Positions 41,690-52,469 of a stretch of 64,000 nt of DNA are shown here, piece after piece. Position 1 is the stretch's first letter; each line of letters starts with the position of its first letter. The position numbers were made by a program, and so were the translations under genes. Origin of the DNA: Arion vulgaris (lineage: Eukaryota; Mollusca; Gastropoda; Stylommatophora; Arionidae); contig CM036771.1 of assembly GCA_020796225.1 (NCBI GenBank), forward strand, positions 32,810,703 to 32,874,702. The letters run 5' to 3'. Under the pieces are notes generated by a model. That model made no database searches and was not told the DNA's origin. It saw only the letters and a list, made by a program, of their open reading frames with translations.

Positions 41690-41810
41690 AGAGAATTCAG
41701 CACCGCATACTGTCTGTTGGACGGAATATTGCACAAGCGCGAACTCCGTAGCTCCAGCAACAATCCAATGGGTCTCGTGGAAAAAATTGCACATGTGGCT
41801 CAGTCCTTCA
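41690..41810 (-). mobile_element. SINE family D fragment
   Basis: Contains GGAATATTGCACAAGCGCGAAC and CTCCAGCAACAATCC, without the tRNA-like head. Confidence 0.5.
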
Positions 41811-41899
41811 CGCCGTCACGCAAAAATCAGTCAGGGGTGCCATATTAGACGACATGATTACAACTGAATTGATAGCAAGCGTACAAATAAATAAATACT

Positions 41900-42225
41900 A
41901 GTTAATAAATAAAGCTACAGGAAACATACTCTACCACCTGCACTATTATTGAATAAAAATGATGTCAACGGTGATTAATTCATACGATCGTTACTATTGC
42001 ACTTCAATGAATACAGTATGAAAATAAACATTGACAAAACCTAAGTAATGCCATTCGCTAGAGAGGAAAACACTACCAATATCTCAATCGACAATCGCCT
42101 ATTAAAACAAGTCAAAGACATTACATACTTAGATTTCTAGAATGAATTTTGTCTGCGCTTCATAAATAATGTCTTTCACTGTTACTGTTATTTCTGAGGT
42201 CTACCTTTTGGATGGACTGGATGTT
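41900..42225. pseudogene. LINE fragments in opposite orientations
   Basis: On the plus strand at 42010-42140 a frame reads MKINIDKT, a stop, VMPFAREENTTN and KQVKDITYLDF, the KTK and YLG motifs of the reverse-transcriptase palm. It abuts a minus-strand KQQIKWFGH-type 3' fragment at 42135-42225. Confidence 0.5.
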
Positions 42226-42425
42226 TTCCTATATGGCTCCGTCCTCGTCGGCAAAGATGGCATACCATCTACGGAGAATGTTGTACCGAGAACGAACTCC
42301 ATAGCTCCGGCAACAATCCTAGAGTTCTCATGAAAAAAATTTTATTCTTGACTCCGTCCTGATTCGAGCCACTAACATTCAGAACAAAAGGTAAACGTCT
42401 TAACCACTTCACTGTATAGACCCCC
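42225..42425 (-). mobile_element. tRNA-derived SINE, family D
   Basis: Reversed copy with CTCCGGCAACAATCCTAG, a B-box-like CCTGATTCGAGCCACTA and head segment GTCTTAACCACTTCACTG. Confidence 0.6.
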
Positions 42426-42499
42426 AATCATCTTTAAGCCACGCCCTTTCAACCTAAAAACGAGTCCACTATTGGTTATATTAGATAAAATAAATTTAT

Positions 42500-42730
42500 T
42501 CTTCGAACGCTCCATATACACTACTTGCGATTTGTATGTGATCCGAGCCTAAGAGCGATCGTACGTTTTGTTAGTTATACGCCTACAAGTAGACCAGCCC
42601 ATCCGATTTCTACGACTCTTTGTATTTACAAGGGTAGCTTCCTAGGTCCCTACCTCAGTCGCCTCTTACAACATGCCTTGTATATCGCAGTGAAACTATT
42701 CTTTGCTTCCCTTGAAGGCTATGGCAACCT
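42500..42730 (-). mobile_element. Family J repeat
   Basis: Reversed copy from TTCTTCGAACGCTCCATAT to CTATTCTTTGCTTCCCTTG. Its ORF is not coding. Confidence 0.6.
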
Positions 42731-43200
42731 ACGGACGACGTAAGAATGAACTCATTGCGGACAATCCGAGATTCAATTTGATTGAGAAAATAAACTATCT
42801 AGTGAAATACTACAACTTAACCGAGATTAAACAGGTGACGTAACTATGGTCACATGATCATCACCAATCAATGATCACTTGACCTTCTTCCACACTTGTC
42901 ATTGCCATTTAGGTCGTGTGACCTAGTCTTGGTATATTGTTATCAGTTTGTATCTTCTGTTAGTTTATTCGAATCGTCTTATACGAGGGAAGTAATCCAT
43001 GTGTACATCGTAACATCGTTTGCCTGTCTCTCACTGTTGTGAAGGCGTTTGCACAACGCGTAGGTCATTAGCTTATTCAACCGAGAAAATAGGAAACTGA
43101 GATAGTTCAATTCAAGAAAACCAACGCTCTAGAAGTGAGGAAAGGAATTGACCTGCCTACCTACTGCATATTCATCATCAACTATATTCACCATTCATCA
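42730..43200. other. Unassigned stretch
   Basis: No ORF, tandem repeat or repeat-family match that I can support. Confidence 0.35.
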
Positions 43201-43204
43201 TCTT

Positions 43205-43510
43205 AAAGAGATCTCTGGTCTCAGTGTAGGGGAGATCGAGTTCCTAGCCCTATCGGAGACGGACGATAAAACGTAGGTCCCTTGTTCAATTTGAGTACGT
43301 AAAAGAGCCACAGGCAGTTCAAAAGTCGATAAGAGGAGGCCGGAAAGCCACTGCCCGGGAAAAATTCACTAGAAAAAAATTAAGAATAAAATTTTGCTAC
43401 GGAGTTCGTGCACTGCAGCTGGGATCTTACTGTGTAAGAAAGAGATCGGTGCACACATGGTTACTCACCGAAGTGCAATGATGATGGTGTCTATCAATGA
43501 ATCATCAATA
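43205..43510 (+). mobile_element. SINE family H
   Basis: Has GTAGGGGAGATCGAG, CCTATCGGAGACGGACG, the GAAAGCCACTGCCC body, GGGATCTTACTGTGTAAG, GGTTACTCACCGAAGTGCA and a short TCAATGAATCATC tail. Confidence 0.6.
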
Positions 43511-43720
43511 GTATGTCCTGAGCAGAACTTTGGTACCCTAACGGTCTTTTAGTAATATCTCTCTCTCTCTCTCTCATAGGCTAGATGTCCGACCTCTGCA
43601 TCCGCCATGCTCAAATCATCAGTTACATCCTGAATCCATCTTCTCCGTGGTCTTCCTCTTTGCCGGAAGGCCTCCTTCCGTAATGGTTTTATCCAACCAT
43701 TATCTCAGTTTTACTGCATA
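43510..43720 (-). pseudogene. LINE family G 3' relic
   Basis: Reversed copy with a CT run, GACCTCTGCATCCGCCATG and GAATCCATCTTCTCCGTGGTC. Confidence 0.55.
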
Positions 43721-43749
43721 TTAGTGAATTGAAATTCTGGCATATCTTG

Positions 43750-43910
43750 GACGAACCATCACCACAGTAAACGAGTCGTTGAGTTCTAGGCACCACTTAC
43801 GTTCAGTAGTTGCCTTGCTTTATGAACAGTGAGGTCTATTTTTCATTTCTTAAAATTCCACGAACAAGTTTGCTTCAAACTAGCCGAAGGAGTTTGACAG
43901 GTGCGGTTTT
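43750..43910 (-). mobile_element. SINE family C, decayed
   Basis: Reversed copy with ACCACAGTAAACGAGTCGTTG, a GTTCAGTAGTTGCC segment and GAACAGTGAGGTCTATTTTT. Confidence 0.5.
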
Positions 43911-43949
43911 GATCAGTATCTGTATCTCTAATTCAGACCTCACGAATAT

Positions 43950-44560
43950 AGTAGAAGTTAAATGAGTGACAGGTTTCACACCAAGGTCCGTTAATGAGTT
44001 CTTCTTCTTCTTTTGTAATTCGTTTTCCATCAGCGTCAGGATACGGATTTAAATGGTGTCTTTCACCGCCTGTGGTAATACTGGTCCACCTTTTATGAAC
44101 ACCTTTTGCAATGTAATTTATATATCTGAATAGCATTGCTCTTTGAGGCGCAATGTTTATTGCTAATCATCTTATGTGGCCGAACTATTTAATTTGTTGT
44201 TTCTTGATGAAGTTCAGTACAGATGTTGTACTCACTTTTTTTCCTGATGTCTCATTTCTAAACCTGTCTCTTATTGATACTCCCAGTATTCTGCGTAGAT
44301 ACTTCATCTCTGTTGTAACTAGTTGTCTTCTATCGTCTGATGTCAGCGTCCAGGTTTGGCACAGATAGCATAGTTTCAGGAGAAATATCGTGTTGTATAA
44401 TGGTCATTTAGTGTTCATGGTGACATGCTTGCAATTTACAATTGGTTCCATTTGTCCTTTGATTTGATTCGCTTTATTGCATCTATGTTGAATTTCGTTA
44501 GTTATTCTTTCATTTGCTGAAGACAATTCTCTTTATGTTTTGTTAATACTTGTTTGAAGT
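43950..44560 (-). pseudogene. LINE C-terminal relic (KQQIKWFGH type)
   Basis: Reversed copy. The TTCTTCTTCTTTTG run at about 43998 is the GAA-type tail. The TTTAATTTGTTGTTTCTTGATG segment (KQQIK) lies at 44188, and diverged thumb sequence continues to about 44560. Confidence 0.6.
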
Positions 44561-44665
44561 GATGCTTGCTGATGGAGATATTGGTAGTGTTTTATATTCC
44601 CACAAACTTTCTTTTGCAAACAATTTTCTTATTTAAACTATTACCTTACAATTTTCTTATTTAAC

Positions 44666-44799
44666 ACTTGCACTCTGTAATTTTAGTTACGTTCGGGCTC
44701 GTTTGTATTGCAATTTTAACTGTAATAACCATTATATCGGCTGTGTATCATCTTGCAATATACCGCGAGCCGTTATACTGGCTTAGAAGTGCGAAAGGG
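44666..44799. mobile_element. Possible TTAA-flanked hairpin MITE
   Basis: TTAA at 44662-44665 and 44800-44803 bound a 134-bp segment with roughly inverted ends (CACTTGCACTC and CCTTTCGCACTTC). An internal pair, GGCTCG..TATTGCAA and TTGCAATA..CGAGCC, could form a hairpin. The 87-codon ORF crossing it has no other support. Confidence 0.4.
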
Positions 44800-44804
44800 T
44801 TAAA

Positions 44805-45480
44805 CTATTCTTTTATAATTTTGTTAGTTCAACTATTCCTTTATAATTTTCTTACTAAAACTTTCTACCCAAATATCAGGGAAGTGCTGTGCTATGATAC
44901 AGAGAGGCGACCGCATCAGGTGGTACCGTAATGGTGGCGGTACAAGCAGTGAAATTAAAATCACAATTGAAAGTTATCTTAAAGAAAAACATTTAAGGGG
45001 TGGCATTTCGAAGACTTGCATTATACTGAAAAAATATACAGCACGGCCCTGCCAAATATGACGACGATATACCGCATGTTATTTGTCTCTAAAATGTAGG
45101 AAACATCGAGAAATGTTGACAAATCTAATATGAACATGAGATGCAAACTACTGAAGATGCGAATAAATAGGCGTCATACGTCAACAATGAGACAAACAGA
45201 TGGCGTGATCTGACAATTGGTGTACGTGTATCCTTGTATATAGTTTTCATACCAGATGTGATAACAGCCGGTGTGTAGTATTAGACGTAGCAGGTTGTAT
45301 GTATGAGTCATAGTAGAAATATTTATTATTTAGGAGTCCCCGCACAGTTCTCCCCAGGGTATATGGAGGAAATATGATATACATGCACTTCATTTACATA
45401 TGGCACGTTCATTTATACATATGACACGTACATAATATAAATTTCACATATACATGCCATGATGTGTTACAGAAGATAGG
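44805..45480. other. Mostly unassigned, with a reversed family K fragment
   Basis: At 44940-45057 the reversed family K start is seen (TATACTGAAAAAATATAC, GCACGGCCCT). The rest shows no supported feature. Confidence 0.35.
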
Positions 45481-45484
45481 GAAC

Positions 45485-45625
45485 AATAAAACAGTACGAT
45501 CCTTTTATAATCGGAGGAAGAGAAATACCTGAACTAAGATATTCTGATAATACAGTGTTACTGTCAACATTGCATAAAGGGATTGAGAAATTAATAGTGG
45601 AAGAGAAAGAGAAAAACAAAAATAT
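45485..45625 (+). pseudogene. Reverse-transcriptase catalytic-box fragment (YSDN)
   Basis: The frame reads GGREIPELRYSDNTVLLST, the YADD box with both the Ala and the second Asp changed. The better copy at 48760 has RYADDTVL. The long AT-rich array starts just downstream. Confidence 0.65.
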
Positions 45626-47575
45626 TTATATATCTCAAATGTAGAAAAATAAGGAAAAAAAAATTTATATCTCAATGTAAGAAAATAGAAAACAAAATTT
45701 ATATCTCAATGAGAAAATAAGGAAACAAAATTTATATCTCAATGTAAGAAAAATAGAAAACAAAATTTATATCAATGTAAGAAAATAAGGAAAACAAAAT
45801 TTATATCTCAATGTAAGAAATAATGAAAACAAAATTTATATCTCAATGTAAAAATAGGAAAACAAATTTATATTCAAGTGAGAAAATAGGAAAAACAAAA
45901 TTTATATCTCAATGTAAGAAAATAAGGAAAAACAAAATTTATATCTCAATGTAAGAAAATAAGGAAAAACAAAATTTATATCTCAATGTAAGAAAATAAG
46001 GAAAAACAAAATTTATAATCCTCAATGTAAAATAAGAAAAACAAAATTTATATCTCAATGTAAGAAAATAAGGAAAAACAAAATTTATATCTCAATGTAA
46101 GAAAATAAGGAAAAACAAAATTTATATCTCAATGTAAGAAAATAAGGAAAAACAAAATTTATATCTCAATGTAAGAAAATAAGGAAAACAAATTTATATT
46201 CAATGTAGAATAAGAGAAAAACAAATTTATATCTCAATGTAAGAAAATAAGGAAAACAAATTTTATCTCAATGAAAAATAAAGAAAACAACTTATATCTC
46301 ATGTAAAATAATAAAAACAAATTTTATCTCAATGATAAGAAAATAAGGAAAACAAATTTATTTCAATGAAGAAAATAAGGAAAAAAATTTATATCTCAAT
46401 GAAAAATAAGAAAAACAAATTTATATCTCAATGTAAGAAAATAAAGAAAAACAAAATTTATATCTCAATGTAAGAAAATAAGGAAAACAAAATTTATATC
46501 TCAATTGAAGAAATAAGGAAAAACAAAATTTATATCTCAATGTGAAAATAAGGAAAAACAAAATTTATATCTCAATGAGAAAAAGGAAAAACAAAATTTA
46601 TATCTCAATGATAAAAATAAGGTAAAACAAAATTTATATCTCAATGTAAATAAATAATGGAAAACAAAATTTATATCTCAATGTAGAAAATAATGAAAAA
46701 CAAAATTTATATTCTCATGTAGAAAATAAGGAAAACAAAATTTATATCTCATAGAAAAAATTAGGTAAAAACAAATTTTATCTCAATGCTAAGAAAATAG
46801 GAAAAACAAGAATTTATACTCATTAAAAATAGGAAAAACAAATTTATATCTCAATTAGAAAATAAGGAAAACTAAAATTTATATTCTATGTAGAGAAATA
46901 AGGAAAACAAAATTTATATCTCAATGTAGAAAATAAGGAAAATCAAAATTTATATGTCATAATGTAGAAAATAAGAAAACAAAATTTATATCTCAATGAA
47001 GAAAAGAAGAAAAACAAATTTAGTATTCAATGTAGAACAAAAGGAAAACAAATTTATATCCAATGTAAGAAAATAAGAAAAACAAATATTTATATCTCAA
47101 GTAAAAAATAAGAAAACAAATTTATATCTCAATGTACAGAAAATAAGAAAAACAAATTTATATCTCAATGTAAGAAAATAAGGAAAACAAAATTTATATC
47201 TCAAGATAAGAAAAGAAAAAAAATTTATATCTCAATGTAAGAAAATAAGGAAAAACAAAATTTATATCTCAATGTAAAAAATAAGGAAACAACAATTTAT
47301 ATCTCAATGTAAGAAAATAGATAAAACAAAATTTTATATCTCAATGTAAGAAATATGAAAAACAAAATTTATATCTCAATGTAAGGAATAAAGGAAGAAA
47401 CAAATTTATTTCAATGTCAAGAAATAAGAAAAACAAAATTTATATCTCAATGTAGAAAATAAGAAAAACAAATTTATATCTCAATGTAAGAAAATAGGAA
47501 AACAAAATTTATATCTCAATGTAAGAAATAAGGAAAAACAAAATTTATATCTCAATGTATGAATAAGGAACCAAT
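45615..47575. repeat. 37-bp AT-rich minisatellite, about 53 copies
   Basis: Unit AAAATTTATATCTCAATGTA plus AGAAAATAAGGAAAAAC. It is the largest array in the window. Units in 46180-47130 differ mainly by 1-base losses and gains in A runs, while other parts are nearly perfect. Confidence 0.95.
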
Positions 47576-47790
47576 TTCATGTAGAGATAGGACTCGATAA
47601 ATTAAAATTGCACGATAAAAATATTTGTTATCTCGGAAAGAAATCAGAATGCAAATGTTTGCTAATGTCTCCGTTTCATGGTAACTAGAGATAAGATGGG
47701 ATGAAGATTAAAATAGAACTTTAAAATTGTGTTACAAATAAACAGTATGAAAAAGGAACTATTGAAAACAGAGATGAGTATTAAAGCATT
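47576..47790 (+). pseudogene. LINE reverse-transcriptase fragment between two arrays
   Basis: A frame reads VEIGLDKLKLHDKNICYLGKK, resembling the late palm segment ending in the YLG motif. It is expected between the YADD box (45545) and the YG.ETW stretch (48270), so the three pieces are collinear. Confidence 0.45.
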
Positions 47791-48298
47791 CATATTCTAA
47801 GTGGCTGCATTATGGGTGTGCATATAGCATTCATATTCTAAGTGACTGCATATGGGTGTGCAGTATAAGCATTCATATTCTAGTGATCTGCATATGGGTG
47901 CGAGCATAAAGCATTCATATTCTAAGTGACTGCATATGGGTAGTGCAGATGAAAGCATTCATATTCTAATGGCTGCATATGGGAGTAACAGCATATAAGA
48001 TTCATATTCTAAGTGGCTGCATATGGCGTGTGCAGCATATAAGCAATTCATATTCTAAGTGGCTGCATTGGATGGCAGCATATAACATTCATATTCTAAG
48101 TGACTGCATATGGGTGTGCACATATAAGCATTCATATTCTAAGTGACTGCAATGGTGTGAGCATATTCATTCATATTCTAAGTGACTGATATGTGTGTGC
48201 AACATGAAAGCATTCATATTCTATAGTGCTACTATGGGTGTGCAGCATATAAGCATTCATATTCTAAGTGACTGCATATGGGTGTGCAGCATATATAT
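47790..48298. repeat. 44-bp minisatellite derived from reverse-transcriptase sequence, about 11 copies
   Basis: The unit contains GCATTCATATTCTAAGTGAC and TGCATATGGGTGTGCAGCAT. It corresponds to the LINE segment coding TAYGCETWT seen uninterrupted at 21280-21325 and 29755-29800. The last unit runs on into FNKAVEN, the next residues of the LINE. Confidence 0.85.
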
Positions 48299-48655
48299 TT
48301 AATAAGGCAGTTGAAAACCATAAATGTACATTTGAATACAAGTGTTAAGAAGAGTCCTTGTTATGTCATGGACAGAAGCAGCAGATGTCATATTATAGAA
48401 CACTAGCTGATGCTACAATAGAATGGAAAATTGAAGCATTTTGGAAATATAAAGAGACACGATGGGTTGGAGAAGACTATCATGGACGAAGGCATCTCGA
48501 GAAAGAGGAAAACCACGGAGAAGATGAATTTAGGATGTAACTTATGGTATGAGCATAACGGCTGCAGAGACGTGACATCTGGCCTATGAGAGAGAGAAAT
48601 TCCGAAGGACTGTTAGGATGGCAAAGTTATGCTCAGAACAAGCATACGGATGATG
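48299..48655 (+). pseudogene. LINE C-terminal relic (FNKAVE to family G end)
   Basis: The frame starts FNKAVENHKCTFEYKC, then EESLLCHGQK. Later it has the MTAAE-type segment (AACGGCTGCAGAGACG), TGGCAAAGTTATGCTCAGAAC and the GATGATGATGAC tail. It shows that the family G ends are the 3' end of the FNKAVE-type LINE. Confidence 0.6.
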
Positions 48656-48806
48656 ATGACACGTTGTACATATGCCACTCATAATATAAATCTGACATAT
48701 ACATAACCGGCTACAGAAGATAGGAACAAATAAAATAGTACGATTCTTGTGTAATCGGAGGGAAAGAACTACCTAAACTAAGATATGCTGATGATACAGT
48801 GTTACA
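48655..48806 (+). pseudogene. Reverse-transcriptase fragment with YADD box
   Basis: The frame ends GGKELPKLRYADDTVL, with the catalytic YADD intact at about 48784-48795. It is cut off at 48806 by a reversed family J fragment (48806-48900) and is homologous to 45380-45600. Confidence 0.7.
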
Positions 48807-48899
48807 CCAAACGCTACCTCAGTCGCCTTTTACGACATGTCTTGTAGGTCGCAGTGTTACTATTCCTTGCTTCCCTTGCGGACTCCGGCAACACACGAG

Positions 48900-49415
48900 G
48901 GCATCGTCATTGCAATTTGGTAAATAACCATGTGCACCCCAATCTCATGATCTTTATTGTTGGTGGGGCCAGAGACAAATTTTCGGAAAAATTATGGTTT
49001 TGGGTTAGGTTATATTTTAATTTATAAAATAATAAATACACATTACACCCTATTTTTGTGAGGCTCAGCCACTGGCCTTAATGACGAGCCGCCACTGTTT
49101 ACTAATAATCTCATTATCCAACATTTACTACTAATGTCATTAATCACATAATATAACTCTTGTTATCCACACTTCATTATCCTAAATAAAGTCACAGTTT
49201 ATCACAAATGTTGTCTCCAATCAGTGTTAGTAATTTGTCAACGCTATTTCAACAAGCTTGTCTCGTGTGGCAGAAGTATAATCTGATCTAGGTCAAGTGG
49301 ACAGACTCGTCAATTCCTGGATTTTGTGTGTGTGGTTGTTGTATCGGATAATAGCAACACTGTGACCGTATATCTGATTTCCTTATATCCATATCTAGCA
49401 ATGACATAATTTAGG
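48900..49415. other. Unassigned AT-rich stretch
   Basis: No ORF or repeat that I can support. Confidence 0.35.
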
Positions 49416-49419
49416 TGGA

Positions 49420-49745
49420 CAAATCTTAACAACAAATAAAGAAAGTTGGCTGAACAGATGGGCCATGGGGGACCCGGGAAAGAGGTTTACAGACATATGG
49501 CCAGCCCTAACCTTAATGACAACATCAACCACGTTACAAGAAGAGATCAGAACACCATTTTTAGACTCCGAACCCAACACACAACACTTAATAATCACTT
49601 GAACAGAATTCAACCACAACACACACCAGATTACCAGCTGTGTGCACATCATCATGAAACCGTTCACCACCACCTCTTCAAGTGCCAAGCACTAGATGAC
49701 GTCAGGAAGATTCTCCGTCCTCCAAGGCCAGACAAATAAAATATA
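49420..49745 (+). pseudogene. LINE C-terminal relic with His/Cys end
   Basis: A 97-codon open frame at 49446-49739 has TIFRLRTQHTTLNNHLNRIQ, then YQLCAHHHETVHHHLFKC. This matches the RLRTGH..LN.HL pattern followed by the C..C....ET..H.L..C end found in many LINE reverse transcriptases, with the first Cys pair partly changed. Confidence 0.65.
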
Positions 49746-49798
49746 CGGAAATAAGTGGAACAAAAGAGCAATTTACAAACACATGCAGATACCACTGC

Positions 49799-50027
49799 AT
49801 CTTCTTCTTCTTAGAACGCTTCATATCGACCACTTGTTAACTACTCTTTGTGATTTGTATGTGATCTGAGCATAAGAGAGATTGTACGTTGTGCCAGTTA
49901 TGTGCCTACAGTAGGCCAGGACATCCGAATTCTGCGATGCTTTTTTCCCCGCGGAATTGAACCCGCACACACAGAGGGATAGTCACCGTAGTCCAACGCG
50001 CTACGAACACGCTGGACAGACGGGCGA
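49799..50027 (-). mobile_element. Family J fragment joined to SINE family A fragment
   Basis: Reversed family J (TTCTTCTTCTTAGAACGCTTC to GGCCAGGACATCCGAATTCTG) is interrupted at about 49936. There a reversed SINE A head follows (CCGCGGAATTGAACCCGCAC, GTCCAACGCGCTACGAACAC) to 50027. Confidence 0.6.
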
Positions 50028-50104
50028 CCATATGGGGTAAAACCCAGTGCAATTTTTTTTTAGAACTTTTAGATATCAATATTCCTGTAGTTACGTGTAT
50101 CATC

Positions 50105-50410
50105 CTCATCAGGTGCCGTGTCGGCTATCGTAGACGATCATGGATCTCCACAAATCTCTCTCTCTAGTGTTTGCTATCATCTCAGATGTTGACATTCTTC
50201 CGTGCCATGACGTCAGGCTATCCAAAATGTTTTCGCCTTGTCGTCCTCTGTTTTGTCTACCCTCGGTTTTACCGGTTGTTACAATGTGTTCTAAACCTCC
50301 CTTCCTCATCACTTGTCCGAAAAATTGTGATTGCCTCTTTCTTATATTGATAATAAGCTTCATTTGTGTCTCGACCTCATTCAATACCGTGTGTAAGTGT
50401 ACAGAGCACA
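50105..50410 (-). pseudogene. LINE family E C-terminal relic, best copy
   Basis: An open frame of 100 codons on the minus strand (50109-50411) reads EVETQMKLIINIRKRQSQFF, GQVMRKGGLEHIVTTGK, RGRQGENILDSLTSWHGR and ends RHGT. This is the LINE reverse-transcriptase C-terminus. The sense-strand sequence after the frame is CACCTGATGAGGATGATA. Confidence 0.7.
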
Positions 50411-50535
50411 TTTATCTAGCTGTGTCACATTACTTACACACTCTGTCCACGAGATATTGGGTTGAAGTTTCTGTTTGTGTTGTATCATATAACCTTCCCG
50501 CCCGTGTGTTGCCCGGGGCCCACAAGATAAGTAAA

Positions 50536-50745
50536 TAATAATAGCACTGCGACCCACAAAGCATGTCGTAAGAGACGTCTTAGGTAGGGTCCTAGGAAAG
50601 CTACCATAGGAAATAAAAAACATTGCAGAAATCGGATGTACTGGCCAGGCGGACGACTATCACAACGTACAATCGCTCTTAGGCTTAGATCACATACGAA
50701 TCACAAAATTGTTTAATATGGAGAGTTGGAAGAAGAAAAAGAGGA
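50536..50745 (+). mobile_element. Family J repeat
   Basis: Plus-oriented copy from AATAGCACTGCGACCC to the GAGTTGGAAGAAGAAAAAGAGG tail. A middle segment is deleted. Confidence 0.6.
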
Positions 50746-50984
50746 ATAATATAAGCTTCCCATCTACTGATGTTGGTTGCAAGGCAGAAGGTAGGTTTGT
50801 TTACCGAGATTTTCTATCCCGCAGCAAACAGTAATAGTTACTTTTGATTGGTTGATTAGTTCAGTTATTGATCTTTATATGCTTAACCTTGAAAACACCA
50901 ATGTCACGAGTTTTCCCAAACATGGTTGAAAATTATCATTGATGTGATGAGCGTCCATACTCATATATTAAGGTAAGGGAGAGG

Positions 50985-51460
50985 TGGGACAAATGCCTTC
51001 CCCTGTAAAATTACTTATTGTAAAACAGTTAAATGCGACAGTTCAGTGTCAAACATGGTCAATAACAGCAGCTAATGAACGGACAATCATAACAACGGAG
51101 ATAAGGTGTCTTAGAAGAGCTGCAGGTGTGACAATAAGAGACAAAATTAGAAATGAAGAAATCAGAAGAAGACTGGATTTGAAACTAGTCGTGCAATTCA
51201 TGAAAGAACAACAGATTAAATGGTGTGGACACCTGACCAGAATACCCTGGTATCGCCTACCACAGAGAGTCACACAATGAAAGTATAATCAGTACAAAGC
51301 AATAGGAGACCACGCAAAAGATGGAGCGACGGCATCAAGAACAGCCTTACGATAATGAATATCAGCTTACAAAGTGCCTTAAAACAAGCACACACAAGAT
51401 CACTACGCCCCACCAATCCTATAAAGAAGTCAATGGTGGAAAAGAAGAAGAAGGAGGAGC
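50985..51460 (+). pseudogene. LINE C-terminal relic (KEQQIKWCGH type) with GAA tail
   Basis: A 98-codon frame reads TTEIRCLRRAAGVTIRDKIR, NEEIRRRLDLKLVVQFM and KEQQIKWCGHLTRIP. A broken tail follows with RPRKRW-like sequence and ends near GAAAAGAAGAAGAAGGAGG at 51439. Confidence 0.7.
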
Positions 51461-51501
51461 AATTTAATGTGAATCTCCATTTCCGCATGGTAAACTATCA
51501 A

Positions 51502-51716
51502 TGTGGCGTCTGTGGCATAGGGGATAGTGACCCCGTCGTTCTGAGTTCGAATCACGATGCGGATAATTTGGTTGCAAATTGTTTCGCGTGGATTTTAACA
51601 AAAGGACGATGACACCACCCGTTCAGAAAGCAATGGTAAACTACTGAACGTGATAATGCCTACAAAAATTACAAACAGCGTAAAAGCTGGGGTGATTCGC
51701 AAAGTCCAGTAAGGAA
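51502..51716 (+). mobile_element. tRNA-derived SINE, family C, reference copy
   Basis: Head with TGGCATAGGGG at 51513-51523 (A box) and GAGTTCGAATC at 51543-51553 (B box), then the body GTTCAGAAAGCAATGGTAAAC and an end near GCGTAAAAGCTGGGGTGATT. Confidence 0.7.
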
Positions 51717-52065
51717 TATGCAATTAACTTTTAAAACTACCAAGTAAATGATTTTTCATTTATACCACCCCTCACCACCCCACCTAAAATTCATTATGGT
51801 TTAGAAATCAGGCTGTTCTCCTCTTGCCGATGCTTGTTGGAGGATCATTGGGAATGGAGAATGCAGAACAGAATCTTTCAGTTAGAGATTTGACGTCGTC
51901 GCCGTAACTGCTTCCCTTCAAAGACTCTCTGAAACTCCCGATTATTTTGGAAATTATTGTATCCGATTCTCAATCCTTGAACAGTTTATGCGTCCTATCT
52001 GCCTCAGAGTATTCTTGAATATCAACCTGTTTCATTGCTTGTCCTTTCTCTACAGGGATTCTCAA

Positions 52066-52445
52066 TGTGGCGTATAGGTTAGGCGGTCGCCTCTGGTTCC
52101 AAAAGTACTCTGTTCGCTTTCTTGTCAAGCCATCGGGATATTTCATATCCCTATCGGAGACGGAAGACAAATATAGGTACCGTGTTCAAGTTGAGCAGGT
52201 ATAAGAACCATTGACAGTTCAACATCGAGAAGAGCAGGCTGGAAAGCCGCTGCCCATGTAAAATGCATTAGAAAAATTAAAATATAAAATTCCCACAACA
52301 TATTTTGACCATCTTCTAAATTACATTGGGTACCCTCGCCGTTGCTACACAGTTTGTGCCCTGCCGCTGTGATCTTCCTATGTAAAAAAGAGATCGAAGC
52401 ACACATAGTTACTCACCGAAGTGCAATGATGATGGCCCTATTAAT
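52066..52445 (+). mobile_element. SINE family H with head
   Basis: Head with TGGCGTATAGG as A-box-like motif, then CCTATCGGAGACGGAAG, AGAGCAGGCTGGAAAGCC, GTGATCTTCCTATG, GTTACTCACCGAAGTGCA and a short tail. Confidence 0.55.
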
Positions 52446-52469
52446 CCATCAATTATTAGTTGTGGACTA

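Noticed and set aside
41900..42225. Third twin-priming event
   Set aside because: The fragments lie tail to tail, the plus piece ending at the YLG motif and the minus piece being a 3' terminus, which does not fit twin priming; two independent insertions are simpler.
44668..44931. 87-codon ORF with hydrophobic stretches as a membrane protein
   Set aside because: It overlaps a probable TTAA-flanked hairpin element and AT-rich DNA, and shows no splice sites or repeat-independent support.
2857..47575. Centromeric satellite
   Set aside because: The arrays are short (under 2 kb), of many unrelated units, interspersed with dispersed elements and next to a gene, unlike a long homogeneous centromere array.
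48655..48806. Active LINE, because the YADD box is intact
   Set aside because: Only about 50 codons of the palm remain before truncation by another repeat.
7480..51560. tRNA genes at 7481, 9230, 11480, 18000, 26840 and 51510
   Set aside because: A and B boxes are present, but acceptor stems do not pair and the heads are followed by shared non-tRNA bodies in several copies, so these are SINE heads.
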